DNA from: Methylobacterium sp. Leaf118
GTDB taxonomy: Bacteria > Pseudomonadota > Alphaproteobacteria > Rhizobiales > Beijerinckiaceae
Assembly (NCBI RefSeq): GCF_920984675.1
Contig: NZ_CAKLBV010000013.1
Span: 1-64,000 of the forward strand
DNA length: 64,000 bases
Reading direction: 5' to 3'
Positions 26,756 to 35,266 of this stretch are shown piece after piece. The notes under the pieces were generated by a model. It was given only the letters and a program-made list of their open reading frames with translations. It searched no databases and had not been told where the DNA came from. Position 1 is the first letter of the stretch; the number at the start of each line of letters is the position of its first letter. A program made the position numbers and the translations under genes.

Positions 26756-26905
26756 ATGTTGAGCGGGTGGATGAGCCTGTCGGAACTGGCCCGGGCAATG
26801 CGGATATCGCTGAACGAGGCGCGCGCCCTGGCCGACCGCGAACATTGGCCGAAGGTGTTCCGTCTTCACGGGACCTTCGTCCTGCCGCCCAACCGCGCCG
26901 CCTGA
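26756..26905 (+). CDS. Very small HTH-like protein (49 aa)
   Basis: A 49-residue frame runs from ATG 26756 (GGGGG about 9 bp upstream) to TGA 26903-26905; an in-frame ATG at 26735 would give 56 residues but has no ribosome binding site. The sequence MSLSELARAMRISLNEARAL followed by ADREHWPKVFRLHGTFVLPP looks like a complete MerR/excisionase-style winged helix: a helix-turn-helix, then a short basic-aromatic wing. Codon use is GC-biased at third positions like neighbouring genes. I do not recognise a named family. It lies divergent from the aldolase gene and convergent with the SDR gene. Confidence 0.5.
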   Translation: MLSGWMSLSELARAMRISLNEARALADREHWPKVFRLHGTFVLPPNRAA

Positions 26906-27056
26906 CCTTCGTCGCATCAGCCACGCCCCCCGTCTTGGACCGGCCGGGGCGCGCCCTGAGCGAAGCGTCCCCGAGACCGGACCCGGGACGATTTCCGAAC
27001 TTCCTCGATCGCATCGAATTTTCCCGAGAGCCGGCGTTCCCCCTCGCACCGATGCG

Positions 27057-27878
27057 CTAGCTCAGGCCGAACTGGGCGTGCAGGATCCTGTCGAAGAGCG
27101 AGGACGGGAGAAAGCGACGGGCGAAGGCGCCCTGGCGCGTGGCCTTGCCGGAGGGGTAGCGCAGGCGTGGGGCCCCGTCGCTTGCCGCCCGCACGATCGT
27201 CTCGGCCACGCTCTGCGCCGTGTCGGCCGCCTTCATCGCCTTGGCATAGGCGACAGCGTATTTTCCGCGTAGCCCGTCGTAATCGGTCAGCGGTGCATCG
27301 GCGGCAACGGCGCTCGCCTCGAACGAGGTGTTGGTGGTGCCCGGTTCGATCACCGCGACACGGACGCCGAAGCTCCGAACCTCATGGTCGAGCGATTCCG
27401 AGTAGCCTTCCAGCGCGTGTTTCGTCGCCGCGTAATGGGCGTTGAACGGTGCTGGGATGAAACCGAGACCGGAGCCGATGTTGAGAATGCGTCCGCTGCC
27501 CTGAGCCCGCATGATCGGCAGCACCGCGTTCGTCACCCGGACAACGCCGAGGACATTGGTGTCGAACAGCGCCCGAACCTGATCGATCGAGCTTTCCTCG
27601 GCCGCTCCCAGGATACCGAAGCCGGCATTGTTGACGAGCAGATCGATGCGGCCGAGTTCCGCATGGGCCTGGGCGACGGCGGCGGCGACGGAGGCTTCGG
27701 ACGTGACATCGCAGGCGATCAGCCGGAGGCCGTCCCGGATCTCATCGGGCTTGGCCGTGCGGCTCGTGCCGATCACCCGGTAGCCCGCCTGCGTCAGGGC
27801 CAGAGCGGCCGCTCGGCCGATGCCGCTCGATGCGCCGGTCAGGAACGCCGTTTTCTGCTGTCTGCTCACGCGGGTCAT
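27057..27878 (-). CDS. SDR-family oxidoreductase
   Basis: This 273-residue classical short-chain dehydrogenase/reductase has the cofactor loop TGASSGIG (14-21), the NNAG motif at 83-86, and the catalytic set S136 (NIGSG), Y149 and K153 (YAATK). R40 and the absence of an acidic residue at the end of beta-2 (GTSRTAK) favour NADP(H). The substrate is unknown. The gene runs away from an AT-rich regulatory region at 27960-28013 and lies on the same strand as the nearby HxlR regulator gene, so it may belong to the same response. Confidence 0.87.
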   Translation of the reverse strand: MTRVSRQQKTAFLTGASSGIGRAAALALTQAGYRVIGTSRTAKPDEIRDGLRLIACDVTSEASVAAAVAQAHAELGRIDLLVNNAGFGILGAAEESSIDQVRALFDTNVLGVVRVTNAVLPIMRAQGSGRILNIGSGLGFIPAPFNAHYAATKHALEGYSESLDHEVRSFGVRVAVIEPGTTNTSFEASAVAADAPLTDYDGLRGKYAVAYAKAMKAADTAQSVAETIVRAASDGAPRLRYPSGKATRQGAFARRFLPSSLFDRILHAQFGLS

Positions 27879-27959
27879 CTCTTCGTCATCGCGCTTGGCG
27901 GTGGTGGGGCTCGCCCGGGGAAGGGCTGGTGCAGCCCCGACCCGGCCATCGTATCCCTT

Positions 27960-28013
27960 TGATGATCAACGTCATCATAATTGATAAATGTTAGGTGCCA
28001 TCAAAAATGTCAA
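27960..28013 (-). promoter_or_regulatory. Promoter/operator region of the SDR gene
   Basis: On the minus strand a perfect -35 TTGACA (28013-28008) starts an AT-rich stretch unlike its surroundings. Downstream of it lies the dyad TGATGA-N6-TCATCA (27960-27977), in the position of an operator. The -10 element is less clear (an AATTAT-like hexamer about 16 bp after a TTGATG alternative). The remaining part of the 322-bp interval up to 28200 shows no gene. Confidence 0.42.
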
Positions 28014-28200
28014 CTGGCTTTTCGCACGGCGCGCGGCAGAAATCCATCATTTGTAAGTCCATTCCTCGCCGGTGCGGCCGGACGGAGCGTGCTCAGAGCC
28101 TCGGTTTGGGCGATGCGCGCCCCGCCTTGGAGAAACGTCGCTGTGCAACAGCCTCACGGCGACGCGTCCCGGATTCGATCACCCAGGTGATGCTCCATCT

Positions 28201-28614
28201 CTAGCCGACCGCACGCAGAGCGATGGCCTCGTCGTCTGAGACAAGGGCGCCGGCCTCTCGGTCGAACCGCGCCTGCGCCGCCTCGATGCCCTCCTTGTGG
28301 ACGCTCGCCCAGTGGAACAGGGCCTGGAACGGCTCGATCAGTGTCGTGCCCAGAGGGGTGACGCTGTATTCGACCGCCACGGGTGACACGGGGATCACGC
28401 GCCGGGCGATGATGCCGGAGCGTTCGAGGCGCCGGAGCGCCTGGGTCAGCGATTTCTGCGTGATGCCATGCACGTCGCGTCGAAGCGAATTGAAGCGCAT
28501 CGGTCCGCGGCACAAAGCGGCGATGATCAGGATCGACCATTTGTCGGCGATCTGATCGAGGACCAGGCGGACCAGCTGTTCCGTGTCGCCAAGGGTGCAA
28601 GTCTCGGTGGCCAT
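28201..28614 (-). CDS. HxlR-family winged-helix regulator, possible thiol redox sensor
   Basis: The 137-residue protein has the family winged-helix core (KWSILIIAALCRGPMRFNSL, QKSLTQALRRLERSGII) and the C-terminal dimerisation helices. An N-terminal cysteine at position 6 (MATETC) coincides with the redox-active Cys6 of YodB, an HxlR-family quinone sensor of Bacillus; a second Cys is at 35. It starts at ATG 28614 with AGGAAA upstream. It is divergently transcribed from a quinone oxidoreductase, and a clear dyad lies between them. Control of that gene and of itself is the obvious inference. Confidence 0.87.
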   Translation of the reverse strand: MATETCTLGDTEQLVRLVLDQIADKWSILIIAALCRGPMRFNSLRRDVHGITQKSLTQALRRLERSGIIARRVIPVSPVAVEYSVTPLGTTLIEPFQALFHWASVHKEGIEAAQARFDREAGALVSDDEAIALRAVG

Positions 28615-28644
28615 GTGGTTTCCTCGAAGATACCTGAGCGGCTT

Positions 28645-28665
28645 TTAGTGCCTAATTGACACTAA
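28645..28665. promoter_or_regulatory. Operator candidate between hxlR-type gene and quinone oxidoreductase
   Basis: TTAGTG (28645-28650) and CACTAA (28660-28665) form a perfect dyad with a 9-nt centre in the 100-bp divergent intergenic region. HxlR-family proteins bind such pseudopalindromes as dimers. A TATACC hexamer at 28676-28681 could be the -10 of the rightward promoter, which would put the dyad over its -35 region. Confidence 0.6.
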
Positions 28666-28714
28666 GTTTCCAGCATATACCTCGAGACTGCATCATGCCA
28701 AGGGAGAGACAAGC

Positions 28715-29704
28715 ATGAAGGCAGTACGCTTCCACGAAACCGGCGGGCCGGACGTCCTGATCTATGAGGATGTCCCCGATCCGACGCCCGGTCCCGGCCA
28801 GATCCTCATTCGGGTCGAGGCCGCCGGCATGAATTATGCCGATGTCATGCGCCGCCGCGGCGACGATTATCCGGAGGCCTCGCCGGTCCCGTTCACGCTG
28901 GGAATCGAGGTTGCCGGCACGGTCGCTGCCCTGGGTGAGGGCGTGACGGCGCCGGCGGTCGGCACGCCGGTCCTGGCGACACCGGGCGCGGGCGGATACG
29001 CGCAGTATGTCGCCGTTCCGGCCGCGATGGTCATTCCCCTGCCCGAGGGCTTCGACGCGGTGAACGCGGCCGCCCTGGTCGCGCACGGCCTGACCGCAGC
29101 GATCGCCCTGCGCAAATCCGGCCGGATGGCCGAGGGCGAAACCGTGCTGATCGAGGGGGCGGCCGGTGGTCTCGGCTCGTTCTTCGTGCAACTCGCCAAG
29201 CTCTACGGAGCGGGCATGGTCATCGGCGCGGCGAGCACGCCCGAGAAGCGGGCGATCGCCGAGCGGCTCGGTGCCGACGCCACCGTCGACTACACCGCGC
29301 CAGGCTGGGCCCAGGCGGTGAAGGACCTGACCGGCGGCCGAGGCGTCGACCTGATCATGGAGACCGCCGGCGGCGAGACCGTGAACGAGGCCCTCGATGC
29401 CCTCGCGCCGTTCGGGCGCATGGTCTTCCTCGGCCAATCCAGCGGTCGGTCCGCCCAGATCGATCCGTGGCGGCTGACGACGTTCAACCAGAGCGTGATC
29501 GGGATCTACATCTCCGCCTACGCGGCCGTCCCGAATCTCATGAGCGAGACGCTGAACGAACTGGTCGGCTTTCTGATGGCCGGAAAGCTCTCGATCCATG
29601 TCGGCAAGGTGATGCCGTTGTCTCACGCGGCCGAAGCACATCGCCTCCTTGAGAACCGCCTCACCACCGGCAAGGTCGTTCTGAAACCCTGGGATCTCGT
29701 CTGA
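28715..29704 (+). CDS. Zinc-independent NADPH:quinone oxidoreductase (MDR superfamily)
   Basis: The 329-residue protein is a quinone-reductase-type medium-chain dehydrogenase. The GroES-like N-terminal half carries EAAGMNYADVMRRRG. The Rossmann half has the family loop EGAAGGLGSFFVQLAK (147-162) and the NADPH-binding segment GAASTPEKRAIAERLGA. Structural and catalytic zinc cysteines are absent, as expected for quinone oxidoreductases. GGGAGA precedes ATG 28715. It faces the HxlR regulator across a shared operator region, suggesting induction by electrophiles or quinones. Confidence 0.88.
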   Translation: MKAVRFHETGGPDVLIYEDVPDPTPGPGQILIRVEAAGMNYADVMRRRGDDYPEASPVPFTLGIEVAGTVAALGEGVTAPAVGTPVLATPGAGGYAQYVAVPAAMVIPLPEGFDAVNAAALVAHGLTAAIALRKSGRMAEGETVLIEGAAGGLGSFFVQLAKLYGAGMVIGAASTPEKRAIAERLGADATVDYTAPGWAQAVKDLTGGRGVDLIMETAGGETVNEALDALAPFGRMVFLGQSSGRSAQIDPWRLTTFNQSVIGIYISAYAAVPNLMSETLNELVGFLMAGKLSIHVGKVMPLSHAAEAHRLLENRLTTGKVVLKPWDLV

Positions 29705-29710
29705 TCCGAG

Positions 29711-29846
29711 CTCCGCTCGATCAAAGCGGAGTCCGTATCAGGCAAGCCCGCGCGGCGTTTGAGCGAAGCCCAAATCCGCCATCCCGAAGGGATCAACCGG
29801 ATTTCGTATGACATCGATCGACGAGGACCACCCCGGTCCTCGTCGA
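29711..29846. terminator. Three successive foldbacks in the convergent gap before guaA
   Basis: Three inverted repeats lie between the quinone oxidoreductase and guaA stops. The first is CTCCGCT-N7-AGCGGAG (29711-29731). The second is AAATCCG (29772-29778) with CGGATTT (29798-29804), which encloses a nested ATCCC-GAA-GGGAT. The third is CGACGAGGACC (29819-29829) with GGTCCTCGTCG (29835-29845), extended by one outer T-A pair. The first probably ends the rightward transcript and the third the guaA transcript; the middle one looks like an interspersed palindromic repeat. None has a long T-tract. Confidence 0.5.
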
Positions 29847-29984
29847 CGGCGCTTGCGGAGGCCGAGCCCGACCGCTCCGAGCAGACCCGTGTGTCCCGCT
29901 CACGCGCCTCGCAGGCCCCCCCTCGAACGCCCTCCTCGAACGCTCCCTTCAAACGCCCCCTGCGGGTCCGCCGAACGGGAGACG

Positions 29985-31550
29985 TCACTCCCACTCGATC
30001 GTGCCGGGAGGCTTCGAGGTGATGTCGTAGGTCACCCGGTTGATGCCCTTGACCTCGTTGATGATCCGCGTCGCGACGCGGCCCAGGAAGGCCATGTCGA
30101 AGGGGTAGAAATCGGCGGTCATGCCGTCGACCGAGGTGACGGCGCGCAGGGCGCAGACATGGTCGTAGGTCCGCCCGTCGCCCATCACGCCCACCGTCTT
30201 GACCGGCAGGATCACCGCGAAGGCCTGCCAGATCGTGTCGTAGAGGCCGGCTTGGCGGATCTCGTCGAGATAGATCGCGTCGGCCTTGCGCAGTGCCTCC
30301 AGCTTCTCCCGGGTGATGACGCCGGGGCAGCGGATGGCGAGGCCCGGGCCGGGGAAGGGATGGCGGCCGACGAAGGCCTCGGGCAGGCCGAGTTCACGCC
30401 CGAGCAGGCGCACCTCGTCCTTGAACAGCTCGCGCAGCGGCTCCACGAGCCGCATGTTCATCCGCTCGGGCAGGCCGCCGACATTGTGGTGGCTCTTGAT
30501 CGTCACCGACGGGCCGCCGGAGAACGACACGCTCTCGATCACGTCCGGGTAGAGCGTGCCCTGCGCCAGGAAGGCTGCGCCGCCGATCTTCTTGGCTTCG
30601 GCCTCGAACACGTCGATGAACAGACGCCCGATCGTCTTGCGCTTCACTTCCGGGTCGTCGACGCCCTCCAGCGCGCCGATGAACAGGTCCTGCGCCTGAA
30701 CGTGGACCAGCGGAATGTTGTAGTGATCGCGGAACAGGCGGACGACCTCGTCGCCTTCGCCGAGGCGCATCAGGCCGTGATCGACGAAGACGCAGGTGAG
30801 CTGGTCGCCGATCGCCTCGTGGATCAGCACCGCCGCAACGGAGGAATCGACGCCGCCGGACAGGCCGCAGATCACCCGCTCCGTGCCGACCTGCTCGCGG
30901 ATCCGGGCGATGGCCTCCTCACGGTAGGTGCCCATGGTCCAGTCGCCGGAGCAGCCGGCGATGTCGCGCACGAAGTTGCGGATCAGGAGCGCCCCGTGCG
31001 GGGTGTGGTGCACTTCCGGGTGGAACTGGACGGCGTAGTAGTGGCGCGCCTCATCGGCGACGGCCGCGAAGGGCGCGTTGCGCGACAGGGCGATCGTGGT
31101 GAACCCGTCGGGCAGCTTCGTCACCCGGTCGCCGTGGCTCATCCAGACCGGGTAGCGCTCGCCCATGTGCCAGACGCCCTTGAAGAGCGGTGAATCCGAC
31201 AGGATCTCGACCTCGGCGCGGCCGAACTCGGCATGGTGTCCGCCCTCGACCTGCCCGCCGAGCTGGGCCGCCATGGTCTGCTGGCCGTAGCAGATGCCGA
31301 AGACCGGCACGCCCGAATCGAAGATCGCCTGGGGTGCACGCGGGGACAGGTCCGACGTCACCGATTCGGGGCCGCCCGACAGGATCACGCCCTTGGGACG
31401 GTGCGCCGCGAAAGCCGCATCGGCCTTCGTGAACGGCACGATCTCGCAATAGACGCCTTCCTCACGCACCCGCCGTGCGATCAGCTGGGTCACCTGCGAG
31501 CCGAAATCGACGATCAGGATCTTGTCGTGGTGCGAGGTGTCGATGGTCAT
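29985..31550 (-). CDS. guaA: Glutamine-hydrolysing GMP synthase
   Basis: The 521-residue enzyme converts XMP to GMP using ATP and glutamine. The N-terminal class I amidotransferase domain has catalytic C87 in [10 protein letters not shown] and its His/Glu partners in [10 protein letters not shown]. The ATP pyrophosphatase domain has the PP-loop [11 protein letters not shown], and the dimerisation domain ends in the invariant [11 protein letters not shown] 31550 gives the standard N-terminus; an in-frame ATG 7 codons upstream is less likely. guaB, the preceding step, is elsewhere in this window (50.1-51.6 kb). Confidence 0.96.
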   Translation of the reverse strand: MTIDTSHHDKILIVDFGSQVTQLIARRVREEGVYCEIVPFTKADAAFAAHRPKGVILSGGPESVTSDLSPRAPQAIFDSGVPVFGICYGQQTMAAQLGGQVEGGHHAEFGRAEVEILSDSPLFKGVWHMGERYPVWMSHGDRVTKLPDGFTTIALSRNAPFAAVADEARHYYAVQFHPEVHHTPHGALLIRNFVRDIAGCSGDWTMGTYREEAIARIREQVGTERVICGLSGGVDSSVAAVLIHEAIGDQLTCVFVDHGLMRLGEGDEVVRLFRDHYNIPLVHVQAQDLFIGALEGVDDPEVKRKTIGRLFIDVFEAEAKKIGGAAFLAQGTLYPDVIESVSFSGGPSVTIKSHHNVGGLPERMNMRLVEPLRELFKDEVRLLGRELGLPEAFVGRHPFPGPGLAIRCPGVITREKLEALRKADAIYLDEIRQAGLYDTIWQAFAVILPVKTVGVMGDGRTYDHVCALRAVTSVDGMTADFYPFDMAFLGRVATRIINEVKGINRVTYDITSKPPGTIEWE

Positions 31551-31723
31551 GCTGTCACGCGGGCCTTCCAAAGGCCTGGGTTAGACGAGGGGCTGGGGCG
31601 GCGCAACGCGTGCGGCGTCCGGTCACCCCGGACGGGCGGGGCTCGACCGGATCGGATTAACCGGACGTTCACGCTGCGGGCGCGACACCGCCCGCCCTCG
31701 CAACGGACAGGAGCCATCCGACC

Positions 31724-31966
31724 ATGAGAGCTGCCCTCTTCGGACTCGCCGTCGCCCTCGCCGGGCTCGGCGCCGCCGCGCCGGCCTCCGCTCTTCCCAT
31801 CCCGGGCGCCGTTCCGGGCCTGGCGGGCGCGCCGGATGGGCTCGTGCAGCCGGCCCGGGTCGTGCGCCGGACGGTGATCCGGGGCCCCCGCTGCGACACC
31901 GTCATCACCAAGCGCCGCGGACCCTTCGGCCGCACGACCGTGGTGCGCAAGCGCCGCTGTTTCTGA
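31724..31966 (+). CDS. Small basic secreted protein with two cysteines
   Basis: This is an 80-residue protein with a clear signal peptide (FGLAVALAGLGAAAPASA, cleavage likely after residue 23) and a short mature part. The tail is strongly basic and holds C57 and C79 in GPRCDTVITKRRGPF and VVRKRRCF, which could form one disulfide in the periplasm. AGGAG lies 11 bp upstream of the ATG. I know no family function. It stands alone between guaA (divergent) and the CBS gene. Confidence 0.6.
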   Translation: MRAALFGLAVALAGLGAAAPASALPIPGAVPGLAGAPDGLVQPARVVRRTVIRGPRCDTVITKRRGPFGRTTVVRKRRCF

Positions 31967-32118
31967 TCGGACCGGACTGGGCGGCCCCGCGCGGGGCCGC
32001 CCTCGCCGGGCTCGGCCGGGACGCTCCATGCCGCGCTCGCGGCGGCGCGGAGCGCGGTGAACGGTGAGATTTCGCCCGGCCTGAAAGCATTTTTCTGCCA
32101 AACCACCTCCCCATCCGA

Positions 32119-32181
32119 CACGTTATTGTGCGCGGGGCGCTTGCCAGTGCGGCAAAGGCGCCACACAATCGCCATAACGTG
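32119..32181. other. 63-nt multi-helix foldback upstream of the CBS-domain gene
   Basis: Four nested complementary blocks share one axis. CACGTTA (32119-32125) pairs with TAACGTG (32175-32181), TTGTG (32126-32130) with CACAA (32164-32168), GGCGC (32136-32140) with GCGCC (32158-32162), and TTGCC (32141-32145) with GGCAA (32151-32155) around an AGTGC loop. That gives 22 base pairs interrupted by small bulges. It ends 72 bp before the CBS gene start. It could be a structured 5' leader, a small RNA or a cruciform binding site. I see no gene in the 287-bp interval 31967-32253. Confidence 0.55.
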
Positions 32182-32253
32182 ACCGCGGCCAACCCGGCCG
32201 ACACCGCGCTCGCGTCGAGGGGCTGACGGCGCCGTCAATCAGGGAGGGGTTTC

Positions 32254-32685
32254 ATGAGCGTTGCACGTATTCTTGCCGACAAGGGCGCGGCCGTCGAAAC
32301 CGTGTCGCCCAACCGGACGGTCGATGAGGCCATCCACATGCTCGCCGAGAAGCGGATCGGCGCCCTCATCGTAAGCGATTCCGGGGGGCGCGTGATCGGC
32401 ATCCTGTCGGAGCGCGACGTGATGCGGGCGCTCGCCTGCGACGGCGCCTCGGCCGTCGACCAGCCGCTCTCCCGCTACATGACCGCGAAGGTCGTCACCT
32501 GCACCCGCCGCGCCTCGATCGAGGACGTGATGGAAACGATGACCGAGGGCCGCTTCCGCCACCTGCCGGTGGTCGAGGACGGACGCCTCGTCGGCGTCGT
32601 CTCGATCGGCGACGTGGTCAAGCACCGGATCGCGGCCGTCGAGGCCGAGCACAAGGCGATGCGCGACTACATCACGATGGCCTGA
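32254..32685 (+). CDS. Stand-alone tandem CBS-domain protein
   Basis: The 143-residue protein consists almost entirely of two CBS motifs (about 8-62 with RTVDEAIHMLAEKRIGALIV, and 75-130 with FRHLPVVEDGRLVGVVSIGD), forming one Bateman module. Such proteins bind adenosine nucleotides and regulate partners; this one has no catalytic domain. GGGAGGGG precedes ATG 32254. A large foldback lies 72 bp upstream. No partner is adjacent, so the regulated process is unknown. Confidence 0.87.
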   Translation: MSVARILADKGAAVETVSPNRTVDEAIHMLAEKRIGALIVSDSGGRVIGILSERDVMRALACDGASAVDQPLSRYMTAKVVTCTRRASIEDVMETMTEGRFRHLPVVEDGRLVGVVSIGDVVKHRIAAVEAEHKAMRDYITMA

Positions 32686-32720
32686 CGGCCGATCTCGGGT
32701 CCGGACGGCGGCCGACGCGG

Positions 32721-33782
32721 TCAGCCGCGCGCCGCCGCGCTCGCCAGGGTCCGGCGGATCTCCGGCATCGCGGCCCGAACCGCCTCCCGGCCCGCGGCGA
32801 TGCCGAAATCGGCCCGGTGAAACTCGAACTGGCCGAACGCCACGAGGCGGGGCTGGATCGTCACGTCGGGCGGATCGGCCGCGAGACGCGCCCGGGAAAT
32901 CCGGTCCTGGGTGATGTTGAACGCGTCCAGCATCACCCGGGCGACGCCGGGCGCCGTCCGGCCCGCGGGCTCGGGCGGGTGCGATCGCGGCCTGCGGCCC
33001 ATGATGCGCTGTCCGGCGCCGCGCAGGAGCGCCCAGCGTCCCCTGCGGCGCATCGTGGCCTCCAGCGTCCGCTCGATCGCCGCCTCGGCCGGCTCGGCCT
33101 CCGCCGGCATCGGCTCGACCGGATCGAGGCCGGGGCGGATCACCCGTGAACGGGGCCGGGTCTCGCAGCTCAGGTTCACCCCGATCACGAGATCGGCGCC
33201 GAGTTCGCGGGCGAGGCGGACCGGCACCGGGTTGACCAGCGTGCCGTCCATGAGGAGCCGGCCTTCGAGGGTGACCGGCGGGAACAGGCCCGGGATCGCG
33301 TAGGAGGCCCGCACGGCCTCGACCAGGGAGCCGCGCGTCAGCCAGACTTCGTGTCCGGTGCCGAGTTCGGTCGCGACGGTGGCGAAGGCGAGCGGCAGGG
33401 TTTCGAGTTCGAAGCCCGTCAGTTCCCGGGCGAGGCGTCGGCGCAGGCGCTCCCCGGCGATCAGCCCCGAGCCGGTCAGGCGCGGATCGATCATGCCCAT
33501 GACCCGGCGGCGTGTGAGCGAGAGCGCGAAGTCCTTGAGCGCGCCGATCCGCCCCGCCGCGTAGGCACCCCCCACCACCGCGCCGATGGAGCAGCCCGCG
33601 ACCACCTCGGGATAGATGCCGGCCTCTTCCAGCGCCTCGATCACGCCGATATGCGACCAGCCGCGGGCCGAGCCGCCGCCGAGGGCGAGGCCGATCCGCG
33701 GTCCGCGCCGCTGCGTCGTCACGGGCTCCACGGCCCCATCGGGGAAGAGGGGCGGCGTCGGACGCAGCGCCTCCAGCCTCAT
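32721..33782 (-). CDS. Patatin-like phospholipase (RssA type)
   Basis: The 353-residue protein has the patatin oxyanion loop [12 protein letters not shown] (35-46), nucleophile S65 in GCSIGA and the catalytic Asp D179 in [10 protein letters not shown]. It is a serine lipid acyl hydrolase without a signal peptide, so it is probably cytosolic or peripheral at the inner membrane. The region beyond 215 is Arg/Pro-rich and less conserved. Its ATG overlaps the hisI stop by 4 bp, so it is the last gene of a folE-hisI-patatin operon. Its physiological substrate is unknown. Confidence 0.87.
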   Translation of the reverse strand: MRLEALRPTPPLFPDGAVEPVTTQRRGPRIGLALGGGSARGWSHIGVIEALEEAGIYPEVVAGCSIGAVVGGAYAAGRIGALKDFALSLTRRRVMGMIDPRLTGSGLIAGERLRRRLARELTGFELETLPLAFATVATELGTGHEVWLTRGSLVEAVRASYAIPGLFPPVTLEGRLLMDGTLVNPVPVRLARELGADLVIGVNLSCETRPRSRVIRPGLDPVEPMPAEAEPAEAAIERTLEATMRRRGRWALLRGAGQRIMGRRPRSHPPEPAGRTAPGVARVMLDAFNITQDRISRARLAADPPDVTIQPRLVAFGQFEFHRADFGIAAGREAVRAAMPEIRRTLASAAARG

Positions 33783-34201
33783 CGCGACGGATCGGCCGGA
33801 ATCAGGACGGCGGCACCGTGGGCGGGATCAAGCTCGACCCTCCGGTAGAAGCAGGAGCGGCGCCCGGTATGGCAACAGCCGCCATCCCCGCCGACCGCGA
33901 CGCGGATCAGCACCGCGTCCTGATCGCAATCGACCCGCATCTCGACGATCCGCTGGATCTGCCCCGAGGTCGCGCCCTTGTGCCAGAGCTCCCCGCGGGA
34001 GCGCGACCAGTACCACGCCTCCCCGGTCTCCAGGGTGCGGGCGAGGGAGGCCGCGTTCATGTGGGCGAGCATGAGCACGCGCCCGTCCAGCGCATCGACG
34101 GCGATGCAGGCGATCAGCCCGTCCGGGCCGAAGCGCGGGGTCAGGTGGGTGCCCTCCTCGACCTCGGCGCGGGAGCCGGGTGTCTCGAACCGCTCGGTCA
34201 T
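33779..34201 (-). CDS. hisI: Phosphoribosyl-AMP cyclohydrolase
   Basis: The 140-residue enzyme catalyses the third step of histidine synthesis (hydrolytic opening of the adenine ring in PR-AMP). Family blocks are complete: [18 protein letters not shown], the metal-binding DCDQDA and the C-terminal [12 protein letters not shown] with its paired cysteines. It is the single-domain HisI form, without fused HisE, usual in alphaproteobacteria. It lies 19 bp after folE and overlaps the patatin gene, outside any his cluster. Confidence 0.95.
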   Translation of the reverse strand: MTERFETPGSRAEVEEGTHLTPRFGPDGLIACIAVDALDGRVLMLAHMNAASLARTLETGEAWYWSRSRGELWHKGATSGQIQRIVEMRVDCDQDAVLIRVAVGGDGGCCHTGRRSCFYRRVELDPAHGAAVLIPADPSR

Positions 34202-34220
34202 GGTGTCGATGCTGGCCCGG

Positions 34221-34970
34221 TCAGCCCTTGTTGTTCCGCACGAGGGTCAGGAAGCGGACCTGCTCGCTCGCGTCGTCCCGGTAGACGCCGCGGAACTGGG
34301 TGGTGATCGTCGAGACGCCGGCCTTCTGTACGCCGCGCATGGCCATGCAGAGATGCTCCGCCTCGATCATCACGGCGCAGCCGCGGGGCTGGAGGATGCT
34401 CTCGATCGTGTCGGCGATCTGGGCCGTCATCGTCTCCTGCGTCTGGAGGCGGCGGGCGAAGGCATCGACCACACGGGCGAGCTTCGAGAGGCCGACGACA
34501 CCCTTGGTCGGGTAATAGGCGATGTGGGCGAGGCCCATGAACGGCACCATGTGGTGCTCGCAATGGGAATAGAACGGGATATCGCGCACGAGCACGACAT
34601 CGGAATAGCCCTCGACCTCCTCGAACACCCGCTCCAGCAGGACTTCGGCATCGGTGCGGTAGCCGCCGAAGATCTGCTCGTAGGCCTTCACCACGCGGGC
34701 GGGCGTGTCGATCAGACCCTCGCGGGTCGGATCGTCGCCGGCCCAGCGCAGCAGCGTGCGCACCGCGGCCTCGGCCTCCTGGCGGCTCGGGCGGCCAAGC
34801 GCGACCTCGTTCGGCACCCGCTGGGCCGAATCGGGCAAGGGAGCGATATTGGGGGCGATGTCCGGACGGCCGGGATCATTGGCGCCGCGCATCCCGTCGA
34901 GGCCGACGGCGCTCAGGCGTCGCTCGTCGTCGCTCATGCCGTAAGAAAGGGATTTGAGGGCGGCATCCAT
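34221..34970 (-). CDS. folE: GTP cyclohydrolase I
   Basis: The 249-residue enzyme converts GTP to dihydroneopterin triphosphate, the first step to folate and (in methylotrophs) methanopterin-type cofactors. Zinc and active-site residues are in [12 protein letters not shown] and [11 protein letters not shown], with the family blocks [12 protein letters not shown] and [15 protein letters not shown] chose ATG 34970 (MDAALKSL), where GGAG lies 5 bp upstream and homologues begin with a similar MDA; ATGs at 35003 and 35030 are in frame. Residues 10-60 form a variable, probably disordered leader. Confidence 0.93.
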   Translation of the reverse strand: MDAALKSLSYGMSDDERRLSAVGLDGMRGANDPGRPDIAPNIAPLPDSAQRVPNEVALGRPSRQEAEAAVRTLLRWAGDDPTREGLIDTPARVVKAYEQIFGGYRTDAEVLLERVFEEVEGYSDVVLVRDIPFYSHCEHHMVPFMGLAHIAYYPTKGVVGLSKLARVVDAFARRLQTQETMTAQIADTIESILQPRGCAVMIEAEHLCMAMRGVQKAGVSTITTQFRGVYRDDASEQVRFLTLVRNNKG

Positions 34971-35266
34971 GGCATCTCCGGCCTTCGCGACACGGGCCTT
35001 CATGGTCGTGCTGTCGGGCTTGGCGTACATCGTCGATCCGTCCCGGCGCCTTGCGGTATGAAGTGCCGACGCCCTCGACCGAACCGAATCCTGGGTCGGG
35101 GCGCGACCGGGGTCGATGGTGCCATTCTCGCGAAACGGCTTCGTCGGGCCTATATCGTCGCATTCGCGCCGTCGCGCAATGCGCGGCGCGCGTATCTGGC
35201 TCAACGTTTCCTTGAGACGTCCGTCAAGCCCGCCTCTGGCCTGGGCCCCGGACGAGAAGGTCCGTC

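Noticed and set aside
27981-28204. Short plus-strand frames downstream of the HxlR gene
   Set aside because: They overlap in two frames, have no ribosome binding site and no recognisable composition; the interval is better explained as the SDR control region.
29623-29994. A 123-codon minus-strand frame between the quinone oxidoreductase and guaA
   Set aside because: It overlaps the end of the oxidoreductase gene and reads through the palindromic elements of the convergent gap; the peptide is Arg/Ser-rich and looks like translated repeat sequence.
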